Counted from the stretch's first letter, positions 54,607 to 63,781 are shown. The stretch: 64,000 nt of DNA from Tatlockia sp. (GCA_013697955.1 JACCVV010000009.1:124001-188000), one strand, 5' to 3'. Notes: generated by a model from the sequence alone, not told the origin. Made by a program: numbers and translations.

Positions 54607-56370
54607 ATGTGCGGTATAGCGGGATTTTATCTAGCACAAAACACAACAATGAACCCTTCTTTATTAAAGTCAGTACTTCAAAAAGAGCAGTCCAGAGGTC
54701 CTGATGCACAAGGTTTTTATTTTTCTCATCCAGCCGGATTTGGCCATCAGCGACTAAAAATCTTCGATTTAACCGATGCTTCAGCCCAACCAATGGTTAA
54801 CAATGAATTAGGCCTTGCACTCGTTTACAACGGCGAAATTTATAATTTTCTTGAACTGAAAAAAGAATTAATGCAATTAGGCTATTCCTTCACTTCAGAA
54901 GGCGATAGTGAGGTGCTTTTAAAAGCCTATCATGCCTTTGGTGAAAATGTTGTCAATAAACTTGAAGGTATGTTTGCATTTGCCATTTGGGAGCAGCACA
55001 GCCGAAAACTCTTTTTAGCCCGTGACCGCTTGGGCATCAAACCGCTTTATTATTCCCAAAACGAAAAGGGGTTTAAATTTGCCTCAACCTTACCCGCTCT
55101 CCTTGAATTTAAAGAAATTGATACGTCCATAAATCGGATCGCTCTTCATTATTATTTAACCTTTCACATAATTCCTGAGCCTTTGACTCTTCTCAATGGA
55201 ATAGAAAAATTAGCTCCAGGATCAACTTTAAGTGTTTATCCGGATGGAAAAATTGAAAAAAAGGTTTATTGGAAATTTACACTTAATGAAAGCCAAACTC
55301 GAAAAGATCTTACTATCAACGAGTGGGTCGGTAAAAGCTATCAAGCGCTTTATAAAGCCACAGACCGTCAATTAGCCGCTGATGTGCCCGTTGGTTTACT
55401 TCTTTCCGGAGGCTTAGACTCTTCTTTACTTTTAGCGTTCATAAAAAAAATTAAAGACAATATTGAAACCTTTTCGATTGGTTTTGAAAGCGATGGCCAC
55501 AAAATTGGCAATGAATTTTATTATTCGGATTTAATGGCTTCCTATTTCAAAACCAAACATCATAAGCTAATGATTTCAAATAAAAAACTGATGGATTCTT
55601 TGGCTTCTTGCGTGAGCTCTATGTCTGAGCCAATGATGAGCCATGACAATATTGGCTTTTATCTTCTTTCAAAAGAAGTTTCAAATTATGTCAAAGTGGT
55701 TTTATCCGGGCAGGGAGCTGATGAGCTTTTTGCGGGCTATCATTGGTTTCAGCCGCCTGAGACGGCGGTTTATAATAATATCGACTACATTTTGTCCAAA
55801 GTTGCGGATTCCAGTTACGAAAATTACAAAAATCTGGTTACGGCTGATTATCTAAGTGAAAATCATTCCTATGAATTGATAGCTAACCTCTGCCAGGACA
55901 ATGGGTCCTCCAATGTGATTGAAAATTTGATGGTTTTCGAATCCACCTACGGCCTTTCGAGTGGCCCCTTAAGCCGTGTCGATAATATGACCATGTCATC
56001 CAGCCTTGAAGCGAGAGTTCCCTTCCTGGATGAACTAGTTGTTTCTCTCGCGCGCTCCATGCCTTTACAATACAAGTTGAAAGATGATGGAAAATACGTC
56101 TTGAAATTATTAGGTCAAAAAATGTTGCCGAAAGAGGTGATTAATCGTTCGAAAGGGTATTTTCCAGTACCTGCTTTAAGCAACCTAAATGGCGAACTTT
56201 TGCACTTAATGCGTGATGTGCTTTCTGAGGAAAGTATTAAAAAACATGGGATATTTAATCCATCAGCGATTAAAGAGCTATTCAACGCAAATCAGGCCAC
56301 CCCAACCGGCGGCTCGCGATTATGGCAGGTTGGTATTTTGGAATACTGGTTGCAATTACAAGGTTTATAG
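54607..56370 (+). CDS. asnB: Asparagine synthetase (glutamine-hydrolysing) AsnB
   Basis: A 587-residue class II asparagine synthetase. Cys2 (MCGIAGFYL) begins the glutaminase domain, with YNGEIYNF and GDSEVLLKAYHAFG. The synthetase domain has LLLSGGLDSSLLLAF (PP-loop), LSGQGADELFAGYHWF and LEARVPFLDELVV. AAGGA lies 7 bases upstream. A candidate -10 TATAGT is at about 54563-54568. Length and motifs fit AsnB, but several asnB-like genes modify LPS or natural products, so the physiological acceptor is not certain. The next gene follows after about 80 bases. Confidence 0.92.
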   Translation: MCGIAGFYLAQNTTMNPSLLKSVLQKEQSRGPDAQGFYFSHPAGFGHQRLKIFDLTDASAQPMVNNELGLALVYNGEIYNFLELKKELMQLGYSFTSEGDSEVLLKAYHAFGENVVNKLEGMFAFAIWEQHSRKLFLARDRLGIKPLYYSQNEKGFKFASTLPALLEFKEIDTSINRIALHYYLTFHIIPEPLTLLNGIEKLAPGSTLSVYPDGKIEKKVYWKFTLNESQTRKDLTINEWVGKSYQALYKATDRQLAADVPVGLLLSGGLDSSLLLAFIKKIKDNIETFSIGFESDGHKIGNEFYYSDLMASYFKTKHHKLMISNKKLMDSLASCVSSMSEPMMSHDNIGFYLLSKEVSNYVKVVLSGQGADELFAGYHWFQPPETAVYNNIDYILSKVADSSYENYKNLVTADYLSENHSYELIANLCQDNGSSNVIENLMVFESTYGLSSGPLSRVDNMTMSSSLEARVPFLDELVVSLARSMPLQYKLKDDGKYVLKLLGQKMLPKEVINRSKGYFPVPALSNLNGELLHLMRDVLSEESIKKHGIFNPSAIKELFNANQATPTGGSRLWQVGILEYWLQLQGL

Positions 56371-56451
56371 CAGCATTCGGATCCCAAAAAATTTACTTTA
56401 GTTTTTATAATTATCATCTTATGATTGGTGAAAGCATTCTCAAGGACAGAG

Positions 56452-57957
56452 ATGAACAATTCATCTATTTGGGCCCATTTAAACTCTCCCCCAGCCAACT
56501 ACCCTCTGCTAAATTCAACTATTGAAGTTGATGTGGCCGTTATTGGAGGAGGAATTACCGGTATATCAGCGGCTTATGAATTAATAAAAAGGGGTAAAAC
56601 AGTCGCGCTGATTGAGGCCCATAAGCTTGGAGGCGTAACTACTTCCCACTCAACTGGCAATCTTTATGTCCCGGTTCAACCTTTTTTCCACGAAATAATC
56701 AAGAAATTTGGTATTGAAGAGGCTAAAAAAGTCGCTCAATCAAGAGCTTCAGCAATTGACAGTATTGAAAAAAACGTCAATGAATTAAAAATTGACTGTA
56801 ATTTCACCCGTCGCCCATGGTATGCCTATTGTTCAACCCCAAAACAAAATGAGCGATTAGTTAATGAAATTGACGCCTTAAAACACCTGGATTTCATTGC
56901 TGAAGAAGTTAAAGCGCTTCCTTTTGAATTAAAGATGACTAAAGCCTATAGGCTAGTAAATCAAGCACGTTTCAACCCTTTAAACTATCTATTGTCACTC
57001 GCTGAAATTCTGCAAAAACAAGGTTGTTTTATCTACGAACAAACTCAGGCTCTGGATATAGAAGAAGACCAAATTTGTACTGTAACAACTCAGGAAGGAA
57101 AGATAAAAGCCAAAGCGGTTATCATGGCAACTCATACCCCACTTGGTTTAAACCTAACCCACTTTTATACCGCACCTTACCGTTCTTACGTCCTGGCTAT
57201 AAATCTACCTGAGATGAAATTACCTGACGGGAATCTATGGAAATTAGATGATCCTTATTTCGCTTTGTCTACACATCCAATTAAAAGCAAAGAGCTTGAT
57301 ACCTTATTAATTGCCGGCAAACATCATAAAACCGGTCAGGATGCGCCAATGGATTTAAATTATGAGGGCATATCTCAATTTTTAAAGAAGAGTTTTCCAC
57401 AATTTACAGAAGAATTCCGTTGGTCAGCCCAGCATTACCAATCTGCCGACACCTTACCTTATATAGGCCCAGCCAGTCGATTTTCAAAGAACATTTTCAT
57501 GGCTACAGGCTATTTTGCTGATGGTTTGGTTTACGGCACGGTTGCAGCTCAGCACTTAGCCGCCCTAATTGAAGAGAAACTTAAGCAATCCTCAAATCTA
57601 TATTCATCAACTCGCTCAAAACCGCTTGCCTCAATGAAATTTTTGGTTGAAGAAAATTTAAATGTGGCAAAAGAGTATCTGAAAGACTTACCGATACACG
57701 AGACAAAAGACTTTAATAAAATTAAGATAGGCGAAGGCCAGGTAGTTGAAATTAATAAAGAAAAAATAGCTATTTCAAGAGATGAGAACAATCAACTGCA
57801 CAAAGTATCTGCCGTTTGTCCACATATGAAATGCATCGTAGCCTGGAATAATGCCGAACAAACCTGGGACTGCCCTTGTCATGGCAGTCGATTTAGCCAA
57901 TGCGGAGACTATTTGGAAGGTCCTGCTTTGTGCGGATTAAAAAAAGTTGAGGATTAA
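56452..57957 (+). CDS. FAD-dependent oxidoreductase with C-terminal Rieske [2Fe-2S] domain
   Basis: About 501 residues. The N-terminal DAO-type FAD domain starts VDVAVIGGGITGISAAYELIKRG (GxGxxG) and carries TSHSTGNLYVPVQPF and ATGYFADGLVYG. The C-terminal Rieske domain has CPHMKC...CPCHGSRFS (CxH-x-C/CxCH pattern), so iron ligands Cys/His and Cys/His are all present. The plan is like Bacillus YhfW. Substrate unknown. The ATG at 56452 is preferred (AAGGA 5-6 bases upstream) over an upstream TTG. The stop abuts the next gene, TAA then ATG. Confidence 0.92.
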   Translation: MNNSSIWAHLNSPPANYPLLNSTIEVDVAVIGGGITGISAAYELIKRGKTVALIEAHKLGGVTTSHSTGNLYVPVQPFFHEIIKKFGIEEAKKVAQSRASAIDSIEKNVNELKIDCNFTRRPWYAYCSTPKQNERLVNEIDALKHLDFIAEEVKALPFELKMTKAYRLVNQARFNPLNYLLSLAEILQKQGCFIYEQTQALDIEEDQICTVTTQEGKIKAKAVIMATHTPLGLNLTHFYTAPYRSYVLAINLPEMKLPDGNLWKLDDPYFALSTHPIKSKELDTLLIAGKHHKTGQDAPMDLNYEGISQFLKKSFPQFTEEFRWSAQHYQSADTLPYIGPASRFSKNIFMATGYFADGLVYGTVAAQHLAALIEEKLKQSSNLYSSTRSKPLASMKFLVEENLNVAKEYLKDLPIHETKDFNKIKIGEGQVVEINKEKIAISRDENNQLHKVSAVCPHMKCIVAWNNAEQTWDCPCHGSRFSQCGDYLEGPALCGLKKVED

Positions 57958-58278
57958 ATGGAAATTGCAGCACTTATTATTTTTATTATCACAGCCTTAT
58001 TGGGTATTTATTTAATATCTTATGTTATGGTCAAAAAAAATACACCCAAAGGCATCGCAATGATCCATGGTGCCCTCGGCGCTTTGGCTATTTTATTTCT
58101 GGCTTTAAATGTATTTACCTATCCCTGGATTGTGCTTTTCTTTTGTCTAGTCGCTTTGGGCGGCTTCATTCTGATGATATTAGACATAACCGGAAAAACT
58201 TTGCCGATTTGGTTAGCCTTAGGACATGGTATCCTGGGAATTGTAGGAATATTGACTCTTCTTTATTTCATTATTTGA
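57958..58278 (+). CDS. Small four-helix membrane protein
   Basis: A 106-residue membrane protein with four predicted helices (about 5-25, 38-57, 60-79, 86-105), short loops and glycine-rich turns such as GALGALAILFLAL and GHGILGIVGIL. Two His residues (MIHGAL, LGHGIL) lie in helices at equivalent positions, which could be haem ligands, though that is speculative. It starts directly after the Rieske oxidoreductase and is probably its membrane partner. No family recognised. Confidence 0.75.
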   Translation: MEIAALIIFIITALLGIYLISYVMVKKNTPKGIAMIHGALGALAILFLALNVFTYPWIVLFFCLVALGGFILMILDITGKTLPIWLALGHGILGIVGILTLLYFII

Positions 58279-58347
58279 TTTATCTGAACATTAAACAAAA
58301 TGGTGGATTTCCAGCTTAATTTCAAACAATGGTTTCACACCTAATCT

Positions 58348-58503
58348 TTATGAAGCTTGGGGTTTAATCTCTTTTTTAGGTTTATTCTTTTCTTTTTTCA
58401 AAGTCTTGCAAATTTCTTTGGTTTCCTCGGTGTTTGGAGAGATATCACAAATATTTTTAATGTCACTTACCTCGGGATGATCTTGATTATTGGTTTTTTT
58501 CAT
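58348..58503 (-). CDS. Small charged protein
   Basis: A 51-residue protein. The ATG at 58503 is chosen because AGGA lies about 9 bases upstream; a longer frame to 58560 begins inside the terminator of the neighbouring gene and is rejected. Acidic centre (DHPEVSDIKNICDISP) and Lys-rich C-terminus (KKEKNKPKKEIKPQAS), two cysteines. Unknown function; the upstream gene ends 73 bases away on the same strand. Confidence 0.55.
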   Translation of the reverse strand: MKKTNNQDHPEVSDIKNICDISPNTEETKEICKTLKKEKNKPKKEIKPQAS

Positions 58504-58547
58504 AGCTAATTTCCTAAAGTTATCAGATTGAAATAGTAAAATAAAAA

Positions 58548-58565
58548 GGGCAGTGAACACTGCCC
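58548..58565 (-). terminator. Rho-independent terminator of the Thr/Gly-repeat gene
   Basis: GGGCAGT (58559-58565 read on minus), loop GTTC, ACTGCCC (58548-58554), followed on the minus strand by TTTTTATTTT. It lies 10 bases after the stop at 58576. Confidence 0.92.
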
Positions 58566-58575
58566 CCTATTTTGA

Positions 58576-59199
58576 TTAATAACTTCCACCAGAGCCTGTT
58601 CCAGTTGTACCAGTTCCGGTTCCAGTTGTGTCTGTGCCTGTACCAGTTGTACCCATCCCGGTTCCGGTTGTGCCCGTGCCGGTAGCGTCAGTTCCGATAC
58701 CTGTTCCTGTAGTTCCTGTTGGAGTAACGGTGGTTCCAGTTGGGGTTACTGTGGTTCCAGTTGGGGCTACTGTGGTTCCAGTGGGATATACCGTTGTTCC
58801 AGTTGGGGTTACGGTTGTTCCAGTTGGGGTCACTGTGGTTCCAGTGGGGGTTACGGTTGTTCCAGTTGGATATACAGTTGTACCTGTGGTTCCAGTAGTA
58901 CCCATTGTTCCTGTAGTATCAGTTGTTCCTGTTGTTGTGGTTGTGGTTCCTGTTGTTCCCATGGTTCCAGTGGTATCTGTAGTACCCGTTGTTGTAGGAG
59001 TGCCCATAGTTCCTGTGGTATCTGTAGTACCGGGGGCTACAGTTGTTGTTCCCATTGTATTGGTGTTTGAGGTTCCGAGAGCATCATTATCTATTACGAC
59101 GCCTGTAGTATTCTGATTAGGATCTGTAGTTGTAGTTCCCGTTGTTGCAAAGGCGAAGCCAGTAAAGGCTGCCAATATACCAATAATTGTTTTTTTCAT
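58576..59199 (-). CDS. Secreted Thr/Gly-repeat protein
   Basis: A 207-residue exported protein with the signal peptide MKKTIIGILAAFTGFAFA and an almost pure Thr/Gly/Pro/Val/Asp mature chain. One region is made of TTDTTGTMG-type units. The next (about residues 107-163) has eight seven-residue units V-[TYA]-P-T-G-T-T, encoded by a 21-base tandem repeat. The C-terminus is TGTG-rich and ends TGSGGSY. No known domain. It may be a surface or cell-wall-like linker protein, and slippage could change repeat number. Good AGGAGATAGGA ribosome binding site and a strong terminator. Confidence 0.82.
   Translation of the reverse strand: MKKTIIGILAAFTGFAFATTGTTTTDPNQNTTGVVIDNDALGTSNTNTMGTTTVAPGTTDTTGTMGTPTTTGTTDTTGTMGTTGTTTTTTGTTDTTGTMGTTGTTGTTVYPTGTTVTPTGTTVTPTGTTVTPTGTTVYPTGTTVAPTGTTVTPTGTTVTPTGTTGTGIGTDATGTGTTGTGMGTTGTGTDTTGTGTGTTGTGSGGSY
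58712..58880 (-). repeat. 21-base tandem repeat block
   Basis: Eight consecutive, slightly diverged 21-base units encode V-x-P-T-G-T-T in the secreted Thr/Gly-repeat protein. The units are in frame, so gain or loss of units would keep the reading frame. Confidence 0.85.
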
Positions 59200-59442
59200 T
59201 CCTATCTCCTTAAAAATAAACCCAATTTAAACTTGGTAAACTTTTTCATTGCTCCATATAAATTACGGTAATCGAGCAGATAATTTGGCCTATTTCATGA
59301 GCTGGCTCTATTTTGTTTAATATTTATACATATATAGTATAGCTAATGTGGACTTCTTATTTAGAACACTTATTAATTAAGTTACGTGGGTGAACAGGCA
59401 GTAAAAACAGCATACTGCCTGGATGATCAAAACTTGGCATGC

Positions 59443-59964
59443 TTATAAGTCAGAGCGGCTACGGTATTTATCCCATTTGCTTCCCAGGCTAGCTCGTTCA
59501 GGTCTTTCATCGACTCCTAAAACAATTCCACCTGATTTTATTCCTTTCTCATATGATTTTGCTTTTTCCTCAGGAATACCCCAGCCAATAAGCGCGCCCA
59601 CTAATCCCCCGGATATAGATCCAGCGCCTGCTCCTGCTAAGCCAGCGGCTAAGGGGCCGGCAATAATTAATCCTAAACCGGGAAATAAAATACTAGTTCC
59701 AATAGCGGCAATCGCACCTAAGGTACCTCCAATAACACCTCCCACGGCCGATCCTACCCCTAAACCTTCCATCGATTTATTGCCCGTTTCTTCTTTGTTA
59801 ACCAAATCGGAATCATAGTATTTTTGACGCGACTCGTCAGACATCATGACGTTAATTTCTTCAGGTTTATAACCCTCAGCAATTGCCTCATCGTAGGCTC
59901 TTTCAGCGGATTCACGGTCAGCAAATAATTCGGTTCTTATCTTTCCCCTGGATTCGTTGTTCAT
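59443..59964 (-). CDS. Glycine-zipper, general-stress-like protein
   Basis: A 173-residue protein. The first 60 residues resemble the YflT/general-stress 17M type (FADRESAERAYDEAIAEGYKPEEINVMM). Then comes a glycine-zipper hydrophobic region (GVGSAVGGVIGGTLGAIAAIG, then GLIIAGPLAAGLAGAGAGSISGG), and a tail KSYEKGIKSGGIVLGVDERPE. Possibly membrane-associated and stress-related, inferred from the family. No Shine-Dalgarno of note. Divergent from ligD. Confidence 0.75.
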   Translation of the reverse strand: MNNESRGKIRTELFADRESAERAYDEAIAEGYKPEEINVMMSDESRQKYYDSDLVNKEETGNKSMEGLGVGSAVGGVIGGTLGAIAAIGTSILFPGLGLIIAGPLAAGLAGAGAGSISGGLVGALIGWGIPEEKAKSYEKGIKSGGIVLGVDERPERASLGSKWDKYRSRSDL

Positions 59965-60145
59965 TTTTTGTCCTTAATTGATTAAGTCTCTATTAGATTA
60001 GTTGACAATATTTGCTAGTCAAGCCAGGAAATAAAGGTAGTTCACTAAGAGTTTAGAACTAATCATTTTTTATATTTTTGTAATATCTAAGCTTTTTAAT
60101 CTATGGTTATAAGACTGATTCCTTTTTAATTCGCTAGGAATATGG

Positions 60146-62050
60146 ATGGCAAAAGACTTCAAAAAAAATTCTACTCCCTTATTGAAACAGGTAAAAATGA
60201 ATTTACCTCGTTCCCCTTTTCCAACAACCTTAGCCCCCCAGCTCGCAACCCTGACCAATAAGCCACCAGAAGGAGAGGCTTGGGTCCATGAGATAAAATG
60301 GGATGGTTATCGGATGATCATTTTCAAAAAAGGAAAAGAGGTTCGGATAATTTCTAGGAACAATAAGGACTGGACTGTTGAATTTCAAAACATAGCTAAT
60401 GAAGTCAAATTACTTCCTATTGAAAATCTCGTACTTGACGGCGAAATGGTCATTCTTGATGAAAAAGAGCGTTCTAATTTTCAACTTATGCAAAATTCTA
60501 TCGATTTACATAACAACTCAGAATTCATTTATTATGTTTTTGATTTAATTTATTACGCTCATTGGGATATTCGCAGCCTTTCCCTTTTAAAACGAAAAGA
60601 GCTTCTAAAAACGCTAGTATCAAATAGAACGCCCTCAATTAAATATAGTGATCACATTATTGGTGAAGGATTTGAAGTGTTCAAACAAAGTTGTGAATAT
60701 AACCTCGAAGGGATCATTTCAAAACTTGCAGAAAGTGAGTATCAATCGAAACGTACTAAAAACTGGTTAAAAATCAAATGCCTTAAACGACAGGAATTTG
60801 TGATCGCAGGCTTTACACCTCCACAAAAATCACGAGCTTGTTTCGGCTCCCTATATTTAGGTGTTTATAATGATAAAAAAGAGTTGGTGTATAGCGGCAA
60901 TGTTGGAACTGGTTTCACTGACAAATCCTTAAAATCAATTTATGTAGAGCTACAAAAACGTATTATAAAAGAAAACCCTTTTAACTCTAATCCGCCAGGA
61001 ATACGTTCGGCAACCTGGATAAAACCTGAGTTGATCTGCGAAGTGGAGTTCACTGAATGGACTTCTGAGCACAATTTGCGACATCCAAGTTTTAAAGGAT
61101 TGCGCAGTGATAAAAAAGCAATGGGGATTAAAAGAGAGGCTGAAATTCCCCTTGAGAAGATTCGAAATCAAAGCACAATTGTTGAAAAAGCCAATCAAAA
61201 GATTCTCACTAATCCACAAAAAATAGTATATAAAGAAGATAAGATCACTAAGGGCGATATTTTTTCATACTACGAACAAGCCTCTACCTGGATGTTACCT
61301 TATGTGAAAAACCGACCCTTGACCTTGGTCAGATGTCCTGAAAACTATGAAAGTTGCTTTTATCAAAAGCATTATACAAAATCCGTCAACGCTCGCTTGG
61401 AACCGGTTCAAATAATCGATCCTAAAACCAAAGAAATCGAGCAATATGTTTTTTTAAAAGATGTCGAAGGTATTTTAGCGCTCGCGCAAATGGGCGTTCT
61501 TGAAATACATCCTTGGGGGTCAACAATTGAGAATCTCTATTGTGCTGATGTAATCATTTTTGATTTGGACCCCGCCCCGGAAGTGCAATGGGACAAAGTG
61601 GTTGAAGCTGCCTTTTTATTAAAAGAATATTTAGAAAACATCCAATTGCAATCCTACGTTAAAACTACCGGCGGCAAGGGACTCCATGTTGTTGTTCCTA
61701 TCCTACCTGAATATGATTGGGTGCAAATAAAAGCCTTTACCAAATCTTTCGTCGAAACAATCGCCTCTATTCATCCCAGTAAATTTCTAACAGTTATGTC
61801 AAAGCAAAAACGAAAAGGGAAGATTTTTTTAGATTATTTAAGAAATCAATGGGACACCACAGCAATAGGCGTCTACTCAACCCGCGCCAGAGCTCATGCA
61901 ACAGTTGCAATCCCTATAAGTTGGGATGAACTATCAAACAACAAAGACGATAATTCCTACGATATTTTTTCAGCTTCTAAACGATTGCGCGAATTGAAAA
62001 GTGATCCTTGGGTAGGATATTTCGAACTGAGTCAATCAGTTCCGATTTGA
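60146..62050 (+). CDS. ligD: LigD-type ATP-dependent DNA ligase with polymerase/primase domain
   Basis: A 634-residue bacterial non-homologous end-joining ligase. The ligase domain comes first: EIKWDGYRM with the adenylated Lys51, then LVLDGEMVILDE, EGIISKLAES and the OB fold SGNVGTGF. The polymerase/primase (PolDom) domain follows from about residue 360: DIFSYYEQASTWMLPY, SCFYQKHY, VIIFDLDPAPE and TGGKGLHVVVPI. There is no N-terminal phosphoesterase domain. AGGAA lies 5 bases before the ATG at 60146. No Ku gene is present in this window, although LigD normally works with Ku. Confidence 0.93.
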   Translation: MAKDFKKNSTPLLKQVKMNLPRSPFPTTLAPQLATLTNKPPEGEAWVHEIKWDGYRMIIFKKGKEVRIISRNNKDWTVEFQNIANEVKLLPIENLVLDGEMVILDEKERSNFQLMQNSIDLHNNSEFIYYVFDLIYYAHWDIRSLSLLKRKELLKTLVSNRTPSIKYSDHIIGEGFEVFKQSCEYNLEGIISKLAESEYQSKRTKNWLKIKCLKRQEFVIAGFTPPQKSRACFGSLYLGVYNDKKELVYSGNVGTGFTDKSLKSIYVELQKRIIKENPFNSNPPGIRSATWIKPELICEVEFTEWTSEHNLRHPSFKGLRSDKKAMGIKREAEIPLEKIRNQSTIVEKANQKILTNPQKIVYKEDKITKGDIFSYYEQASTWMLPYVKNRPLTLVRCPENYESCFYQKHYTKSVNARLEPVQIIDPKTKEIEQYVFLKDVEGILALAQMGVLEIHPWGSTIENLYCADVIIFDLDPAPEVQWDKVVEAAFLLKEYLENIQLQSYVKTTGGKGLHVVVPILPEYDWVQIKAFTKSFVETIASIHPSKFLTVMSKQKRKGKIFLDYLRNQWDTTAIGVYSTRARAHATVAIPISWDELSNNKDDNSYDIFSASKRLRELKSDPWVGYFELSQSVPI

Positions 62051-62514
62051 TTTTATATTCAATTTCAACCCTAGCTCTAAATTCCAGGTATTATTCCCAC
62101 TCACATCTGTGGATGTAACAATCCATGCAGGAGAGCCCTTATAGCGGTGGTCTCCGGCAGCACATACTTATCGACAGCCCTGCTCTAAGGCTGACCAAAT
62201 CACTACTAGTAAACAATAGTGGAGAATCTGTGCCATTTGTCGAGGTATACTCATGGCGCCTGCGCAAAGGTGGTCATCACAATCTATTTGACCCTGTGAA
62301 CCGTTTAACCCATCAAAATCACTTGGAAGGTAGCGCTGTTTACATCCAATGAATAAGACAAATTGTTGTTATTAAATAGGTTTAAAATCATTGGATAACT
62401 AATAATATTGCTTTTGTAGGTTCCCAATGCGAGACAAGTAGATTTACTACAAGTAGCGCTCTAAATTAATTTGAAGCAGGAACTCTAATAATTAGCAGGA
62501 AAGAGGCCCTGTAC
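62051..62514. other. Gap downstream of ligD without a convincing gene
   Basis: About 460 bases between the ligD stop and the ABC-F remnant. A 75-codon plus-strand frame at 62125-62352 starts at a poor ribosome binding site and has no recognisable motifs. Base composition is slightly richer in GC than the neighbourhood in 62130-62290. I see no RNA gene, terminator or repeat here. Confidence 0.4.
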
Positions 62515-63060
62515 TTGTAATTACCAAGGCAAAGTAAGCTTACAACAGGGACAAAGTAATCACTTTTTTATAAACTATTATCCTATTCGCCCGACACTGA
62601 TTAAAACAATTTTACAAGAAGAACATATGGAAACAACCGGTGTTTGGACGCTTCCGCCAGGTAAAAATATTGGCTATTTAGAACAGCATTATCAAAATCT
62701 AGCAAGAGATAAAACAGCCTTTGATATGATTTCCTCTCTACTGCCTAATATTTCATACACTGGCATTAGAAAGCACTTGAATGATTTTTTATTTCGTAAA
62801 ATGAAGAAATAGACCTATCTATTGCCTGTTTATCCAGCAGTGAAAAGGCAAGATTATCATTATGCTGCATAGCAGCCTCACCTCCCGCTTTACTGATTTT
62901 TGATGAAATGACCAATAATCTTGATTTGGAAACAAGAGCGCATATTATAGAAGTATTAATAAATTATCCAAATACGATGCTCGTGGTTACTCATGATGAA
63001 AATTTTTTAAACGCAATTGGTATCAAATCTAGGGATTTAATTTGCCAAAGGTTTTATTGA
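62515..63060 (+). pseudogene. Frameshifted, N-terminally truncated ABC-F ATPase
   Basis: Clear similarity to the second ATPase domain of ABC-F proteins. Codons from about 62600 read LIKTILQEEHMETTGVWTLP, IGYLEQHYQNL, and HLNDFLFRK. The frame then hits TAG at 62810 because one A is missing in an A run near 62797-62801. In the other frame the family sequence resumes (LSIACLSSGEKARLSLCCIA, LLIFDEMTNNLDLETRAHII, VVTHDENFLNAIGI) and ends at TGA 63058-63060. The P loop is degraded (IRPTLIK where GSGKTTLIK is expected), the signature is SSGE instead of SGGE, and domain 1 is absent. A decayed gene. Confidence 0.82.
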
Positions 63061-63071
63061 GAGGACCAATC

Positions 63072-63629
63072 ATGACTGACTTTATTTTAAAGTCTAATTT
63101 TTTTATTTTTACTGGTGGTCCAGGCTCGGGGAAAACAACTACTTTGACAGCGTTGGAAAAACAAAATTATATCGTCGTTCCTGAAGTAGCCAGACCCATT
63201 ATTAAACATCAACAAGCGATAGGCGGTAATGCTTGTCATACAGGCGATAGAGATGCTTTTCTTAATCTAATGCTTAAATCTTCGATTCGAGACTACCAGA
63301 GAATGCAGCATGAAAAAAACGCTGTCTTCTTTGATAGAGGAATTCCTGATTTATTTGGCTATGCTGAAGCCTTTTGTAAAAAAGAAAGTTGGGAAGTTAA
63401 AGAAGCTGTAGCCTATTATAGGTACAATGTAACAGTTTTTATTTTTCCACCTTGGGAAAAAATTTATATAAATGATAAGGAAAGACAACAAGATTTTATC
63501 GAAAGCCAACAGACTTATATTGCTTTAAAAGAAGGCTATTTGCACTGTGACTATGAATTGGTAGAAGTACCAGAAAATTCCGTTGGGAAGAGAGTTGAAT
63601 TCATCTTATCAGTTCTTTCTACAACCTGA
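63072..63629 (+). CDS. P-loop NTPase (AAA_28-like)
   Basis: A 185-residue small P-loop protein: FFIFTGGPGSGKTTTLTAL (Walker A at about 12-20), VVPEVARPIIKHQQ, ACHTGDRDAFLNLML and AVFFDRGIPDLFGYAE with a Walker B-like Asp. Then comes VTVFIFPPWEKIYINDKER and a helical end. This is the AAA_28/predicted ATPase-kinase plan. Substrate unknown. GAGAGGA lies 7 bases before the ATG at 63072; the earlier TTG at 63042 is less likely. It starts 11 bases after the ABC-F remnant. Confidence 0.82.
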   Translation: MTDFILKSNFFIFTGGPGSGKTTTLTALEKQNYIVVPEVARPIIKHQQAIGGNACHTGDRDAFLNLMLKSSIRDYQRMQHEKNAVFFDRGIPDLFGYAEAFCKKESWEVKEAVAYYRYNVTVFIFPPWEKIYINDKERQQDFIESQQTYIALKEGYLHCDYELVEVPENSVGKRVEFILSVLSTT

Positions 63630-63649
63630 CATACCGTTATACTGAGGAA

Positions 63650-63781
63650 TCAGCTAAGGCAATTCTGAATTCGCTCCAATACGTATTTTGTCTCTTTATA
63701 AGTTAATTCTATCTGGGCGGGTTTATCACCAATGTCGGTATGGTTGACTTCCTGATCTTGCCCTTCTAAAAATCCAGACAT
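63650..63781 (-). CDS. Questionable short open frame
   Basis: A 43-codon frame from the ATG at 63781. The frame is open to about 63850, and an in-frame TTG upstream adds a few residues. The peptide looks protein-like (SGFLEGQDQEVNHTDIGDKP, then ELTYKETKYVLERIQ). No Shine-Dalgarno. It may be a small gene or a leftover 3' end. Confidence 0.25.
   Translation of the reverse strand: MSGFLEGQDQEVNHTDIGDKPAQIELTYKETKYVLERIQNCLS

Noticed and set aside
58628-59116. Long plus-strand frame of V-P-V repeats opposite the Thr/Gly-repeat gene
   Set aside because: It is the reverse complement shadow of a repetitive gene; it has no ribosome binding site, while the minus-strand frame has a signal peptide, good ribosome binding site and terminator.
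62125-62352. 75-codon plus-strand frame after ligD
   Set aside because: No motif, no good ribosome binding site and no coding look beyond being open; kept only as part of the gap description.
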